DNA from: JAWKJY01 sp041393535
Lineage (GTDB): Bacteria; Actinomycetota; Thermoleophilia; Gaiellales; Gaiellaceae
Length of the DNA: 64,000 bases
Direction of reading: 5' to 3'
Assembly (NCBI GenBank): GCA_041393535.1
Contig: JAWKJY010000003.1
Coordinates: 496,001-560,000 of the forward strand
A program made the position numbers and the translations under genes. The notes under the pieces are model-generated. The model was not told the origin of the DNA. It made no database searches and worked only from the letters and a program-made list of their open reading frames with translations. The first letter of the stretch is position 1. Every line of letters starts with the position of its first letter. Shown one piece after another: positions 8,876 through 18,283 of the stretch.

Positions 8876-10130
8876 GAAGATCCTCCTCGCGCACACCGAC
8901 GCCGACGACATCGCGCCCGGCGACATCGTCATGACGCGCTGCGACATCGTCATGGCGAACGACATCTCGGGCACGCTCGCCTTCCACGAGATGGCGAAGA
9001 TGGGGGCCGCCCGGGTCTGGGACCCGGCCAAGGTCGTGATGGTGGCCGACCACTTCATGCCCGCCAAGGACGTCCGCTCCGCGGAGATGCAGAAGGAGCT
9101 GAAGGAGTGGGCGATCGACCAGGGCGTCGCCTTCTACGACCAGGGCCGCGGCGGGATCGAGCACGCCGTGCTGGTCGAGGACGGCTGGGTCGTCCCCGGC
9201 TCGGTCGTCGCCGGCGGGGACTCGCACACGTGCACCCACGGCGCGCTCGGCGCCTTCTCGACCGGGCTCGGCTCGACCGACATCGCCTTCGCGCTCGCCT
9301 TCGGCGAGTTCTGGCAGAGCGTCCCGGGCACGATCGAGGTCACGCTCGAGGGCGAGAAGCGGGCCTTCTGCTCGGGGAAGGACGTGATCCTCGCGGTGCT
9401 CGCCGAGATCGGCTGCGACGGCGGCACGAACAACGTGCTCGAGTTCGTCGGGCCCGGGGCGGCGGCGCTGTCGATCGACGAGCGCCTCGCCGTGTCGAAC
9501 CTCGCCGTCGAGGCGGGCTCGGAGACGGGGATCTTCCCCGCCGACGACGTGACGGCGGCCTACCTCGAGGGCCGCACCGACCGGCCCTGGACGGCCGAGC
9601 GGTCGGACCCGGGCGCCGAGATGGCCCGGCGGCTGCGGATCGACCTGTCGTCCGTCGACCCGCTCGTCGCGCTGCCGCACTCGCCGGGGAACGTCGTTCC
9701 GCTCGCCGAGGCGAAGGGGCAGCGGATCGACCAGGTCTACATCGGCAACTGCGCGAACGGCACGATGACCGACCTGCGCCAGGCGGCGGAGATCCTCCGC
9801 GGGCGCCGGGTGCACGACCGCTGCCGCGCGATCATCGTCCCGGCGTCCCAGCGGATCTACCGCCAGGCGCTCGCCGAGGGCCTGCTCGACGTCTTCGTCG
9901 AGGCCGGCGCGGTCGTCTCGACGCCCACGTGCGGCGCCTGCTTCGGCGGCGGCAACGGCGTCCTCGCCGCCGGGGAGAACGCGCTCGCGACCACGAATCG
10001 CAACTTCAAGGGCCGGATGGGGTCGCCCGAGGCGGGCGTCCACCTCGGAAACGCCTGGGTCGCGGCCGCCGCGGCCGTCGCGGGCGAGATCGTCCATCCC
10101 GCCGACGTGCTCGAGGGGGTGCCGGCCTGA
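8856..10130 (+). CDS. 3-isopropylmalate/homoaconitate-type dehydratase large subunit (LeuC-like)
   Basis: ATG 8856, 424 aa, the short type-2 (archaeal-like) large subunit length. It shows GGDSHTCTHG, GNCANGTMTDLR with the first Fe-S cysteine, and PTCGACFGG carrying the CxxC pair, so the 4Fe-4S cluster ligands are complete. Family members hydrate or isomerise isopropylmalate, homoaconitate, dimethylmalate or maleate. The start lies inside the amidohydrolase gene and the stop overlaps the small subunit start (TGATG). This linkage to an amidohydrolase is unusual for leucine synthesis and hints at a catabolic hydratase, but a true LeuC cannot be excluded. Confidence 0.85.
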   Translation: MPRTLAEKILLAHTDADDIAPGDIVMTRCDIVMANDISGTLAFHEMAKMGAARVWDPAKVVMVADHFMPAKDVRSAEMQKELKEWAIDQGVAFYDQGRGGIEHAVLVEDGWVVPGSVVAGGDSHTCTHGALGAFSTGLGSTDIAFALAFGEFWQSVPGTIEVTLEGEKRAFCSGKDVILAVLAEIGCDGGTNNVLEFVGPGAAALSIDERLAVSNLAVEAGSETGIFPADDVTAAYLEGRTDRPWTAERSDPGAEMARRLRIDLSSVDPLVALPHSPGNVVPLAEAKGQRIDQVYIGNCANGTMTDLRQAAEILRGRRVHDRCRAIIVPASQRIYRQALAEGLLDVFVEAGAVVSTPTCGACFGGGNGVLAAGENALATTNRNFKGRMGSPEAGVHLGNAWVAAAAAVAGEIVHPADVLEGVPA

Positions 10131-10624
10131 TGCAGCTGGAGGGCAAGGCGGTCGTGATCGACCAGGACAACGTCGACACCGACGTGCTCTTCCCGGGGCA
10201 GTTCCTGAACGTGCTCGACCCCGAGAGGATGAAGGACCACCTGTTCGAGGGCCTCGACCCGTCGCTCCGCGACCAGCTCGGCGGGGACACGATCCTCGTC
10301 GTCGGCGAGAACTTCGGCATGGGCTCGTCGCGGGAGCACGTGCCGCAGGCGATGAAGGCGTCCGGGATCCGCTGCGTGCTCGGCAAGGGCTTCGCCAGGA
10401 TCTTCCAGCGCAACTGCTTCAACCTCGGCCTGATGGTCGTCGCCGCGCCCGACGCCGTCCTGGCCGCCAGGCCGGGCTCGTCGATCAGGATCGACACCGG
10501 AGCGGGCACCGTCGAGGTCGACGGCGCCACGTTCACCGCACCCGCCGTCCCGCCGTTCGTGGCCGACATGGTCGGCTCCGGCGGGCTCGTCGGCTACGCC
10601 CAGCGGCGCCTCGCCGGCGCGTGA
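10130..10624 (+). CDS. Isopropylmalate/homoaconitate-type dehydratase small subunit (LeuD-like)
   Basis: ATG 10130 overlaps the large-subunit stop. At 164 aa it has the usual small-subunit size and signatures: DQDNVDTDVLFPGQFL near the N-terminus and GSSREHVPQAMKASG followed by FARIFQRNCFNLGL. This swivelling domain closes over the substrate and carries the specificity loop. It is the obligate partner of the Fe-S subunit upstream. The specificity-loop region (about residues 20-45) does not by itself allow a substrate call. Confidence 0.85.
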   Translation: MQLEGKAVVIDQDNVDTDVLFPGQFLNVLDPERMKDHLFEGLDPSLRDQLGGDTILVVGENFGMGSSREHVPQAMKASGIRCVLGKGFARIFQRNCFNLGLMVVAAPDAVLAARPGSSIRIDTGAGTVEVDGATFTAPAVPPFVADMVGSGGLVGYAQRRLAGA

Positions 10625-10640
10625 CCCCGAAGGAGGCGCC

Positions 10641-11426
10641 ATGATCGTCCGCGACGTCGGAGACGCCTGGCAGGTCGTCTTCCAGCCGCACCACGCCGAC
10701 CTCTCGGGCGCGCTCGCGCGCGCGTGGGGCAACGACACGCTCACCGCGCCGCGGCCGCACGGCTCGGTCGCGCACGCCGCCCTGCGCCACGACGACGGCT
10801 GGGCGGTCTGGGAGCGCTCGCCGGGCCGCGACGCGGCGGGGTCGCCGAGGAGCTTCCTCGACGTCCAGATCCCGCTGCACCTCGACTTCTACCGCGCGTG
10901 CATCGCGTCGGTCACGGACGACGACCCGTATGCGGGCCTGCTCGTGTCGATGCACGGCGCGGGCATCTACCGCGGCCGCTACGGCGTCCAGCCCTCGCTG
11001 ACGCTGAGCCTGGCCGAGGAGTTCAAGGCGATGGTCGACGCCTTCGTCGTCGAGCAGGAGGAGGGCTATCCGGCCAGGATCGCCGAGCTCGGCATCTCCG
11101 ACGACGAGCGCTGGGTGAACTACAAGTTCCTCCAGCTGTTCGACCGCCTCTCCCTCTACTTCTGCCTGAAGGACCTCGACGGCGGAGAGGCGTTCGAGAT
11201 CGACCACGTCCCGGCGGACTACGCCGGGTCGGAGGTCGTCCTGCGGATCGAGCCGCTCGGCCCGTGGCACATCCGCCTGGATCCGTTCCCGTTCGCGGGC
11301 GACCGCGCCGAGTTCTCGCTCGAGCGCCGTGTCGTCCCGAAGCGGGAGTGGGGGAGCGACGAGGAGTTCCGCGAGTCCTTCCTCGCGATCCCGACCCAGA
11401 AGACCGCGATCGTCGTGGAGCGCTGA
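10641..11426 (+). CDS. DUF3891 family protein
   Basis: ATG 10641, 261 aa, with AAGGAGG just upstream. The sequence has the DUF3891 pattern: QPHHADLSGALARAWGN with a conserved HxxH near the N-terminus, a WxxWE segment (GWAVWERSP), HLDFYRACIA, VSMHGAGIY and a later LQLFDRLSLYFC. The His residues and the overall helical layout recall metal-dependent phosphohydrolase-like folds, but no activity is established. It is the last gene before a short gap in the amidohydrolase/LeuCD run and probably shares its transcript. Confidence 0.75.
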   Translation: MIVRDVGDAWQVVFQPHHADLSGALARAWGNDTLTAPRPHGSVAHAALRHDDGWAVWERSPGRDAAGSPRSFLDVQIPLHLDFYRACIASVTDDDPYAGLLVSMHGAGIYRGRYGVQPSLTLSLAEEFKAMVDAFVVEQEEGYPARIAELGISDDERWVNYKFLQLFDRLSLYFCLKDLDGGEAFEIDHVPADYAGSEVVLRIEPLGPWHIRLDPFPFAGDRAEFSLERRVVPKREWGSDEEFRESFLAIPTQKTAIVVER

Positions 11427-11470
11427 GGACGCTCCGCGACGCACGATCACCCAGGAGAGGAGCAAGCCGC

Positions 11471-11959
11471 ATGTCCCTTGGCGCCGGCGACACGGTCCCG
11501 TCGTTCACCGTCCTGCGCGCGTTCAACGACCCGATCGCGGGCGAGGACCTCTGGCGCGAGCGCCCGGCGCTCGTGCTGTTCTACCCGCTCGCCTTCTCGG
11601 GGAGCACGGAGGGCGGCTGCACGAAGGAGATGTGCCAGTTCCGCGACGCGAGCCCGCAGTTCGACACGGCCGGCGTGGACATCTACGGGATCAGCCACGA
11701 CAGCCCGTTCGCGCTCGCCGCGTGGAAGGAGCAGCTGTCGATCCCGTTCGCCCTCCTGTCCGACTGGGAGTGGCAGGCGGCGAAGGCGTTCGGCGTCCTC
11801 GAGGAGGAGCTCTTCGGCTTCCGGCCGCTGAACACGCGCGCCTCCTTCCTGGTCGGCACCGACGGGACGGTGCAGCACGCCTACGACCCGGGCGACGCGC
11901 GGATCCTGCCCGACCCGGACAACCTGCTCGCCGCGGCCCGCCAGCTCGCGGCGCGCTGA
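11471..11959 (+). CDS. Peroxiredoxin (AhpC/TSA family, CxxxxC type)
   Basis: ATG 11471, 162 aa, with an AGGAGAGGAG ribosome site. The thioredoxin fold carries the peroxidatic cysteine in GGCTKEMCQFRD. The second Cys five residues later gives the CxxxxC pair known from PrxQ/Bcp enzymes. FYPLAFSGSTEG replaces the usual FYP-x-x-F-T-P-x segment; the resolving arrangement is inferred. It reduces peroxides in the cytosol. Its position among catabolic genes suggests protection from peroxide made by flavin or Mo enzymes, though this is a guess. Confidence 0.8.
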   Translation: MSLGAGDTVPSFTVLRAFNDPIAGEDLWRERPALVLFYPLAFSGSTEGGCTKEMCQFRDASPQFDTAGVDIYGISHDSPFALAAWKEQLSIPFALLSDWEWQAAKAFGVLEEELFGFRPLNTRASFLVGTDGTVQHAYDPGDARILPDPDNLLAAARQLAAR

Positions 11960-12000
11960 CCCGGCCCAGCCCACCAACCGAACCACGAGGAGCAGCACCA

Positions 12001-12849
12001 ATGGAGATGCCCGAGGGCACGTTCATCCAGGTGAACGGGATCAACATGTGGCACCGGATCACGGGCGACGGCCCGCCCGTCATGCAGATCCACGGCGCCG
12101 GGTTCGGCCACTACAACCTCGACCCGGTGACGCCGATCATCGCCGAGGCCGGCTTCAAGGTCGTCGACTACGACCAGCGCGGCTACGGGGCGACCGACAA
12201 GCCGCTGCAGGACTACGACATGGAGGTCTGGGCGGACGACCTCGCGGCCCTGATGGACATCCTCGGGATCCAGCGGGCGCACATCCACGGCACGTCGATG
12301 GGCGGCATGGTCGCGCAGACGTTCGCCGGCAAGTACCCGGACCGCACGGTCTCCGTGACGATCAACTGCTCGGCCGCGAAGCTCGGCGAGATGGGCAAGC
12401 TGATCTTCAAGAACTGGATCGACATCGCGCAGATGGCTCCCGACGGCTGCGGCAGCCGCGTCCTCGCGGAGCTGCTCACCTGGCAGGCGGTGTCGAAGGG
12501 CTACCTCGAGACGGTGAACGTCACCGAGATGGCCGACCACGTCCAGCAGATCCTGCGCGACTCGAACCGGGTCGAGGTCTTCTGCGCCGCGTGCGAGGCC
12601 ATGAACACGATGGACCTGACCCCGTGGCTCGCGAAGATCACGTCGCCCGCGCTCGTGATCGGCGGCGACGAGGACATCATGACCCCGTGGGACCAGGGCC
12701 CGAACGGCGTCGGCCAGCAGGGCATCTACGAGCGGATCAAGGGCGCCGAGAAGTACCTGATCAAGGGCGCCGGCCACTCCAACGTCTTCGACGCGACGGA
12801 GGAGTACAGCCGGGCCGTGATCGACTTCATGAAGCGCAACCAGAGCTGA
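12001..12849 (+). CDS. Alpha/beta hydrolase
   Basis: ATG 12001, 282 aa, with ACGAGGAGCAG upstream. Oxyanion HGAG motif near residue 30, nucleophile elbow GTSMGG (Ser near 100), an acid in GGDEDIMTPWD and a catalytic His in KGAGHSNVF form a full alpha/beta-hydrolase triad. The short cap region (residues ~130-200) is of the type found in C-C or ester hydrolases of catabolic pathways. The substrate is unknown. It lies 41 bases after the peroxiredoxin and 13 bases before the permease, so it is probably cotranscribed with both. Confidence 0.8.
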   Translation: MEMPEGTFIQVNGINMWHRITGDGPPVMQIHGAGFGHYNLDPVTPIIAEAGFKVVDYDQRGYGATDKPLQDYDMEVWADDLAALMDILGIQRAHIHGTSMGGMVAQTFAGKYPDRTVSVTINCSAAKLGEMGKLIFKNWIDIAQMAPDGCGSRVLAELLTWQAVSKGYLETVNVTEMADHVQQILRDSNRVEVFCAACEAMNTMDLTPWLAKITSPALVIGGDEDIMTPWDQGPNGVGQQGIYERIKGAEKYLIKGAGHSNVFDATEEYSRAVIDFMKRNQS

Positions 12850-12862
12850 CGGGAGCGGGGCC

Positions 12863-14269
12863 ATGACCGGTGAGGAGGCCGAGCGCTCGGCCGGCGGGAT
12901 CGAGCGCTACGGCGTCGAGGCCGTCCCGGCTGAGCTGCGGACGACGCGCTGGCGCGATCTCGCGACGATCCTCTTCACCTTCAACCTCAGCCCGCTGACG
13001 TACGTGCTCGGCGGCGTCGCGGCGACGGCCGGCGGCCTGCCCCTGTGGTGGGCCGCCGGCGCGCTCGGCCTCGGGTCGCTGATCGGCGTCGCGATGATCA
13101 CGCTGCCCGCACGCGTGGGCGTCGAGCACGGGCTGCCCGGCCAGGTCGCGATGCGCGCGACGTTCGGCCTGCTCGGCTCGCGCGCGCTGACGTCGCCCTA
13201 CCGGGTCGCCGCGTCGTCCTACTGGTTCGCGGCGCAGGCGCTCGTCTGCGCCGGGGCGGCCGTGGCGCTGATCCGCTCGCTCGCGGACGTCGACCTGCCG
13301 CTGATCCCGATCTCGCTCGGCACCGCCGCCGTGGCGGCCGTGCTCGCGGCGATCGGCTTCGACGCCCTCCGCTACTTCGTCCGGATCGTCCTGCCGCTGA
13401 CGCTCCTCTCGACGGGCGTCCTGATCAGCATCTTCGTCGCGAGCGACGACGAGCGGCTCGACCCGTCCCGGGTGCTCGACTCGCCCGGCCAGTCGTTCAC
13501 CTGGGCCGCCTTCGCGGCGTTCGTGACCGTGATGTGGGGCGCCCAGCTCACAACCGTGACGAACGCCGCCGACTTCTGCCGCTACGTCCGCACCCGACGC
13601 GACATGGAGGTCGGGTTCGTCGTCGGCGCGACGCTCGGCACCTTCGTGGCGGCCTGGGTCGGCGCCTACGCCGGGATCGCGCTCGAGCGGACGAACCCCT
13701 TCGAGGTCGCCGGCGACCTCACCGGCAACCCGGTGCTGCTCGTCGCGCTGCTCGTCGCGGTGCTCGCCCAGACGACCTCGGCGAACGTCATCAACCTCTA
13801 CACGGCCGGCCTCTCGCTCGTCAACGCGGTCCCGGCCCTCGGCCGCCTGCGGGCGACCCTGGCCGTGTGCGTCCTCGGGATCGGCCTGTCCGCGTGGGAG
13901 GGCTTCGTCGACCAGGCGCAGGACTTCTTCACGCACCTCGGCAACGTCGCCGCCCCGATCACGGGCGTCGTGCTCGCCGACTACGTCCTCCTCAAGCGGA
14001 CGCGGCTCGACCTGCCGGCCCTGTTCGAGCCCGAGGGCCGCTACCGCTTCGTCGCGGGCGTCAACCCGGCCGCCGTCGTCGCCGTCGCCGTCGGCGTCGC
14101 GGTCTACTACGCCGTCCCGGACGCAGCCCTCAAGGCCGCCGTCGGCGTCGCCGTCTCGGCGCTCGTGTACCTCGCGTGCGCGCGAGGGCAGGCGCTGCTC
14201 GTCCCCCGCCTGGGGGACGCGATCCGGCCCGCCGGCCGGCTTCCGGCCGGGTCGGGGCGCGCGCGCTAA
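12863..14269 (+). CDS. NCS1-family nucleobase/cytosine/hydantoin-type permease
   Basis: ATG 12863, 468 aa, about 12 hydrophobic segments. The N-terminal ERYGVEAVP and N-L-S-P pattern before the first helix, and AAVTNAADFCRY-like spacing (TNAADFCRYVR) around residue 234, fit the nucleobase:cation symporter-1 family. Its members import cytosine, purines, allantoin or hydantoins. A hydantoin-type substrate would suit the hydantoinases around it, but specificity cannot be read from the sequence. It ends the 8.2-14.3 kb gene run. The next promoter lies in the gap that follows. Confidence 0.8.
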   Translation: MTGEEAERSAGGIERYGVEAVPAELRTTRWRDLATILFTFNLSPLTYVLGGVAATAGGLPLWWAAGALGLGSLIGVAMITLPARVGVEHGLPGQVAMRATFGLLGSRALTSPYRVAASSYWFAAQALVCAGAAVALIRSLADVDLPLIPISLGTAAVAAVLAAIGFDALRYFVRIVLPLTLLSTGVLISIFVASDDERLDPSRVLDSPGQSFTWAAFAAFVTVMWGAQLTTVTNAADFCRYVRTRRDMEVGFVVGATLGTFVAAWVGAYAGIALERTNPFEVAGDLTGNPVLLVALLVAVLAQTTSANVINLYTAGLSLVNAVPALGRLRATLAVCVLGIGLSAWEGFVDQAQDFFTHLGNVAAPITGVVLADYVLLKRTRLDLPALFEPEGRYRFVAGVNPAAVVAVAVGVAVYYAVPDAALKAAVGVAVSALVYLACARGQALLVPRLGDAIRPAGRLPAGSGRAR

Positions 14270-14345
14270 CCATCCCGTCCGGGCGACGTCTCATCCTGGT
14301 GAACGGTGCCGGGCGCGGAGACCCGGTGGAACGGTCGCTACCCGT

Positions 14346-14375
14346 TTGACGGAGTCGGTGGATATCGCGTATAAC
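14346..14375 (+). promoter_or_regulatory. SigA-type promoter of the ABC importer operon
   Basis: TTGACG at 14346-14351 and TATAAC at 14370-14375 are separated by 18 bp, a close match to the vegetative promoter consensus and striking in such GC-rich DNA. The shared TGTCAGACA-type motif lies 18 bases downstream of the -10, where a repressor would block transcription. Confidence 0.65.
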
Positions 14376-14393
14376 CATCCCCTCGACTGCCCG

Positions 14394-14408
14394 ACGTCAG
14401 ACATTCGG
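14394..14408. promoter_or_regulatory. Putative GntR operator, copy A
   Basis: ACGTCAGACATTCGG contains the GT-CAG-AC core and the ACATTCGG extension shared with the copy at 39168. It sits just after the predicted start of transcription of the ABC importer, a position typical for repression. Confidence 0.55.
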
Positions 14409-14515
14409 CCTGTCCATCTGGCAAAGTTCCCGGGACCTGTCCCGCCGGACGTCAGCGGACGCAAACCGGCGGCATGCAGAGCTGATGCCGGCGAGGAGAA
14501 AGGAGTAGGAGGCGT

Positions 14516-16159
14516 ATGAGTGAACACGACGGGAACCGCGATCGGCTCGAGGAGCAGCTCGAGGCCGAGCTCACGAAGCGGGGCCTGACTCGTCGCGACC
14601 TCATGAAGGGCGGCATGGGGATGGCCGCCGCTCTGGGTCTCGGCTCGCTGTTCGCCGCGTGCGGCGGCAGCGACTCGGCGGAGCCGGCACCTGCCCCGGC
14701 CCCCGCGCCCGCTCCGGCCGAGCCGGCCCCGGCCGAGCCTGCGCCGGCCCCTGAGCCCGCGCCGGCCCCCGAGCCCGCGCCGGCGCCTGCGGAGCCGGCG
14801 GCTCCCTCGCCGACCCCCGCACCCGCCCCGGCCCCGTCCGGCTCCACGCCGTACGGCATCCCGGAGGCCGCGGCCGTCGGTCCCGACGCGCCGTTCGTCC
14901 CGACCTCGGGCTTCACCGGGACGCTGCGCGTCGTCGGCCTGGGCGTCGACCTGATCAAGCCGGTCCAGGAGCTGGCCGAGGCGCGCCTCGGCTTCAAGCT
15001 CGAGTTCACGGTCGGCGGCACCACCGACATCGAGCAGATCGCGCTGACGAAGCCCGACACGTGGGACGTCGGCTCGTACTACGCCCACGAGTGGGACAAG
15101 CTCTGGCCGTCGGGCAACTTCCAGCCGGTCGAGCGCTCGAAGCTCATCTACTGGGACCAGGTCGTCTCGACGTACCGCACCGGCAAGCTCGCGCCGGACT
15201 GCAAGTACGGCGACGGCGACTCCCCGTTCCGCTCGAACTACGTCGACCCCGATGCGACGGGCACCTGGCCTGCCGACAAGGAGGCCGCGCCCGATCAGCA
15301 GGGCGTGTTCATCCAGTGGGTGGACGAGGCGACCGGTGAGGTCGTCGGCGAGGAGCCCCCGCTCGTCAAGGGCGCCCCGCAGAACTTCAACATGGACTCG
15401 ATCGGCTACAACGCCGACGTGATCCAGAAGGAGCCGGGCGAGGTCGGCTGGGCCGAGCTCTTCAACCCGTCCTACAAGGGCCGCGTGGCGCTCCTCGCCG
15501 ATCCGGCGATCGCGCTGCAGGACGCGGGCAACGCCGCGCGCGAGCTCGGCCTGATGGAGATCGCCTCCCTGGGCAACATGACCAAGGAGGAGATGGACGG
15601 CCTCTTCAAGATCATGACCGATCTGAAGAAGCAGGGGCAGTTCCGCGCCTTCTGGGCGACCTTCGACGAGTCGGTCAACCTGATGGCGAACGACGAGGTC
15701 GTCGTCGAGTCGATGTGGTCGCCCGCCGTGGCGCTCCTCGTCGCCCAGGGCAAGAACGTCCGCTACGCGGCGCCCCCGACGGGCTTCCGCGGCTGGACGG
15801 ACTGCCAGGGCATCTCGGCGCAGGTCACCGATCCGCAGAAGCTGGCGGCGTGCTACGACTACCTGAACTGGTGGATGTCGGGCGAGCCGGCGGCGATCAT
15901 GCTCCGCCAGGGCTACTACAACGGCGCGAACTCGAACACCAAGGCGTGGGTCGAGCCGGAGGAGTGGGACTTCTGGATCGAGGGCAAGCCTGCCGCCAAG
16001 GACCTGCCGGGCATCACCGGCCAGGTCGGCGACATCAAGGCCGGTTCGGTCCGCGACGGCGGCTCGCTCGCCCAGCGCGGCTGCAACTACAGCTCCTGGA
16101 ACTCCTTCTTCACCGAGTCCGAGTACCAGGTCGCGGCCTGGAACGACTTCCAGGCTGCG
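14516..16159 (+). CDS. ABC transporter substrate-binding lipoprotein (PotD/spermidine-putrescine family)
   Basis: ATG 14516 follows GGAGTAGGAGG. The N-terminus has a twin-arginine pair (Arg26-Arg27 in TRRDLMKG), a hydrophobic stretch and a lipobox LFAAC with Cys49, so a Tat-exported lipoprotein is likely. A 50-residue Ala/Pro/Glu linker then leads to a periplasmic-binding fold of the SBP_bac_8 type (residues ~130-548). The frame runs on without a stop into the ATPase gene. A secreted protein fused to a cytosolic ATPase makes no topological sense, so the stop was probably lost to an indel near 16160. The ligand may be a polyamine or another cationic or amide compound. Confidence 0.8.
14681..14841 (+). 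repeat. Ala/Pro/Glu low-complexity linker repeat
   Basis: Tandem imperfect codons for A-P, P-A-P-A and E-P-A-P units encode a flexible spacer between the lipobox and the binding domain. This is common in surface lipoproteins. Slippage-prone DNA of this sort may vary in length between strains. Confidence 0.6.
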
Positions 16160-16166
16160 AGAGTCC

Positions 16167-17323
16167 ATGGCCGAGGACGCGAACCGCGCGGCCTTCGAGC
16201 ACCGACCGGGGGGCGGCGACAGCCGCCTCCGGCCGCTCCGGCGGGCACGGGGCTCGAGCTGCGCCACGTCTCGAAGATCTTCCCTGGGGGTACGGTCGCC
16301 GTCGACGACGTGAACCTGCACGTCGAGCACGGCGAGTACGTCGTCCTGCTCGGCCCCTCGGGCTGCGGCAAGACGACGACGCTCCGGATGATCGGCGGCC
16401 ACGAGACGCCGACGCATGGCGAGATCCTGCTCGATGGTGAGAGCCTGATCGGCCTGCCGCCGGACAAGCGTCCCACCACGACGGTCTTCCAGCACTTCGC
16501 GCTCTTCCCGCACCGCTCCGTGATCGAGAACGTCGAGTTCGGCCTCAAGATGCACGGCGTCGGCAAGGAGGAGCGGCGGAAGCAGGCCACCGAGGCCCTG
16601 CAGATGGTCGGCCTGACGCACCTGGCCGACCGGAAGCCGCGGCAGCTCTCGGGCGGTCAGCAGCAGCGCGTCGCGCTCGCGCGCGTGCTCGTGACGAAGC
16701 CGAAGGCGCTGCTCCTCGACGAGCCGCTCGGCGACCTCGACCGCCTGCTCCAGCTCCGGATGCGCGTCGAGCTGCGCAACCTCCAGCGCCAGCTCGGCCT
16801 GATGTTCATCCACGTGACGCACAACCAGGAGGAGTCGCTCTCCATGGCCGACCGGATCGTCGTGATGAGCGACGCCCGGATCCAGCAGGTCGGCGACCCC
16901 CTGACGATCCAGACGCGCCCGGCGAACGAGCACGTGGCGATGTTCATGGGCGACAACAACATCATTCGCGGCCGCGTCGCCTCCCGCGATCCCGGTCGGC
17001 TGGTGATCGACGACGGCAAGATCAAGGCCGTCGCCGCGCCGCCCGACGACACGCGTGAGATCGGCGCGGCGGCCTCCGTCGCGATTCGCGCCGCGGCGGT
17101 CCGGCTCGACGAGTCCGCCAGGGCGGGCGAGCTGAACCAGACGCAGGCCGAGATCGTCTTCGTCGAGTACCTCGGCGACATGATCAAGCTGCACCTGACG
17201 GTGGGCGGCGACCGCATGATCGCGAAGGTCGGCGGCGAGCTCTACCCGCAGCTCCGCGGGACGGAGGGCTCCACCGTCTCGCTGTCGTGGAAGGAAGAGG
17301 ATGTCCAGCTCCTCGGGGCCTGA
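16167..17323 (+). CDS. ABC transporter ATP-binding protein (PotA family), frameshift near start
   Basis: The likely start is ATG 16167 (MAEDANRAAFEHRPGG). The frame then changes at a run of six G near 16210, after which GTGLELRHVSKIF continues in the frame used to the stop. The protein has Walker A GPSGCGKTT (about residues 62-70), a Q-loop, signature LSGGQQQRVALARV, Walker B LLLDEPLGDLD and switch HVTHNQEE, and a C-terminal TOBE-like region. It energises the importer formed by the binding protein before it and the two permeases after it. The 3' end overlaps the first permease by 23 bp. The raw frame is continuous with the binding-protein gene. Confidence 0.8.
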
Positions 17324-18282
17324 GGGCGGCGCGACGAGCCCCAGCTTCGACGTCGCCGGGCTCGAGGCGACCGAGCAGGCGCTGAAGCAGCAGTACCGGG
17401 TCGGGGAGGGCCACGGGCCGGAGATCAAGGTGCCGTCCGGGCACAAGGTCACGGCCCTGCTCGCCCTGCCCGGGCTCCTCTACCTCGGCTTCTTCCTGGT
17501 CGCGCCGATCGTCATGATCGTGCTCGTGTCCTTCTGGACGCAGAAGACGGGCGGCTTCGACAAGGCCTGGACGCTCGACAACTACGACACGATCTTCGGC
17601 AGCGGCACGTACTGGAACCAGATCAAGCAGAGCTCAACCTTCGCTGATCGCGACCGGCGCGTGCCTTGCGCTCGCCCTGCCGATCGCGTACTTCCTGACG
17701 TTCAAGATCAAGACGGTCACGAACCAGGCGCTGTCTTTACTCACCGCCTTCGCGCCGTTCTGGACGAGCGCGCTGATCCGCTCCGTCGCCTGGCAGTACC
17801 CGCTGATGGGCCGCAACGGCGCGGTGAACCAGATCCTCGAGGGGATCGGGATCATCGACGAGCCGCTCGACATCCCTCTCAGCTTCTCGAACTTCCTCGG
17901 TCCTGGCGATGATCCAGCTCTACATCCTGTTCATGGTCACGCCGCTGTTCTTCCTGCTCGCGCAGGTCGACCGCAGCGCGATCGAGTCGGCGCGCGATCT
18001 CGGCGCCAGCTGGATCCGGACGATGCGGGAGATCGTCCTGCCCCAGATCGCCCCGGCATCGTCATCGGCACGATCTTCGTCTTCGTCCTGACGATGGGCG
18101 AGTACGCGACGGTCCGCATCGTCGGCGGCAACAAGGTCTCGTCCGCCGGCACCTACGTGCGGAACCTCGTCGACCAGGTCCAGTACCCGAACGCCGCAGC
18201 GGGCGCCGTGTTCCTGGTGCTCGTGATGATGATCGGCGTGTTCGTCCTGCTCCGGTTCTCCAACCTGCGCGAGGAGATCTGA
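17301..18282 (+). CDS. ABC transporter permease 1 (PotB-like), three frameshifts
   Basis: ATG 17301. Frame changes near 17632, 17903 and 18057 break a single permease into pieces. Joined, they give ~327 aa with about six membrane helices (ALPGLLYLGFFLVAPIVMI, ACLALALPIAYFLTF, IQLYILFMVTPLFFLL, GIVIGTIFVFVLTM and others). The ATPase-coupling EAA loop is present as SARDLGASWIRTMREIVLPQ. The inner-membrane location and operon order match spermidine/putrescine-type importers. Because the amino-acid pattern stays conserved on both sides of each break, sequence error is more likely than a dead gene. Confidence 0.75.
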
Positions 18283-18283
18283 G

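Noticed and set aside
14391..14470. Second GACGTCAG at about 14449 as another operator copy
   Set aside because: It reads GTCAGCGGAC, so the GT-N3-AC spacing is lost.
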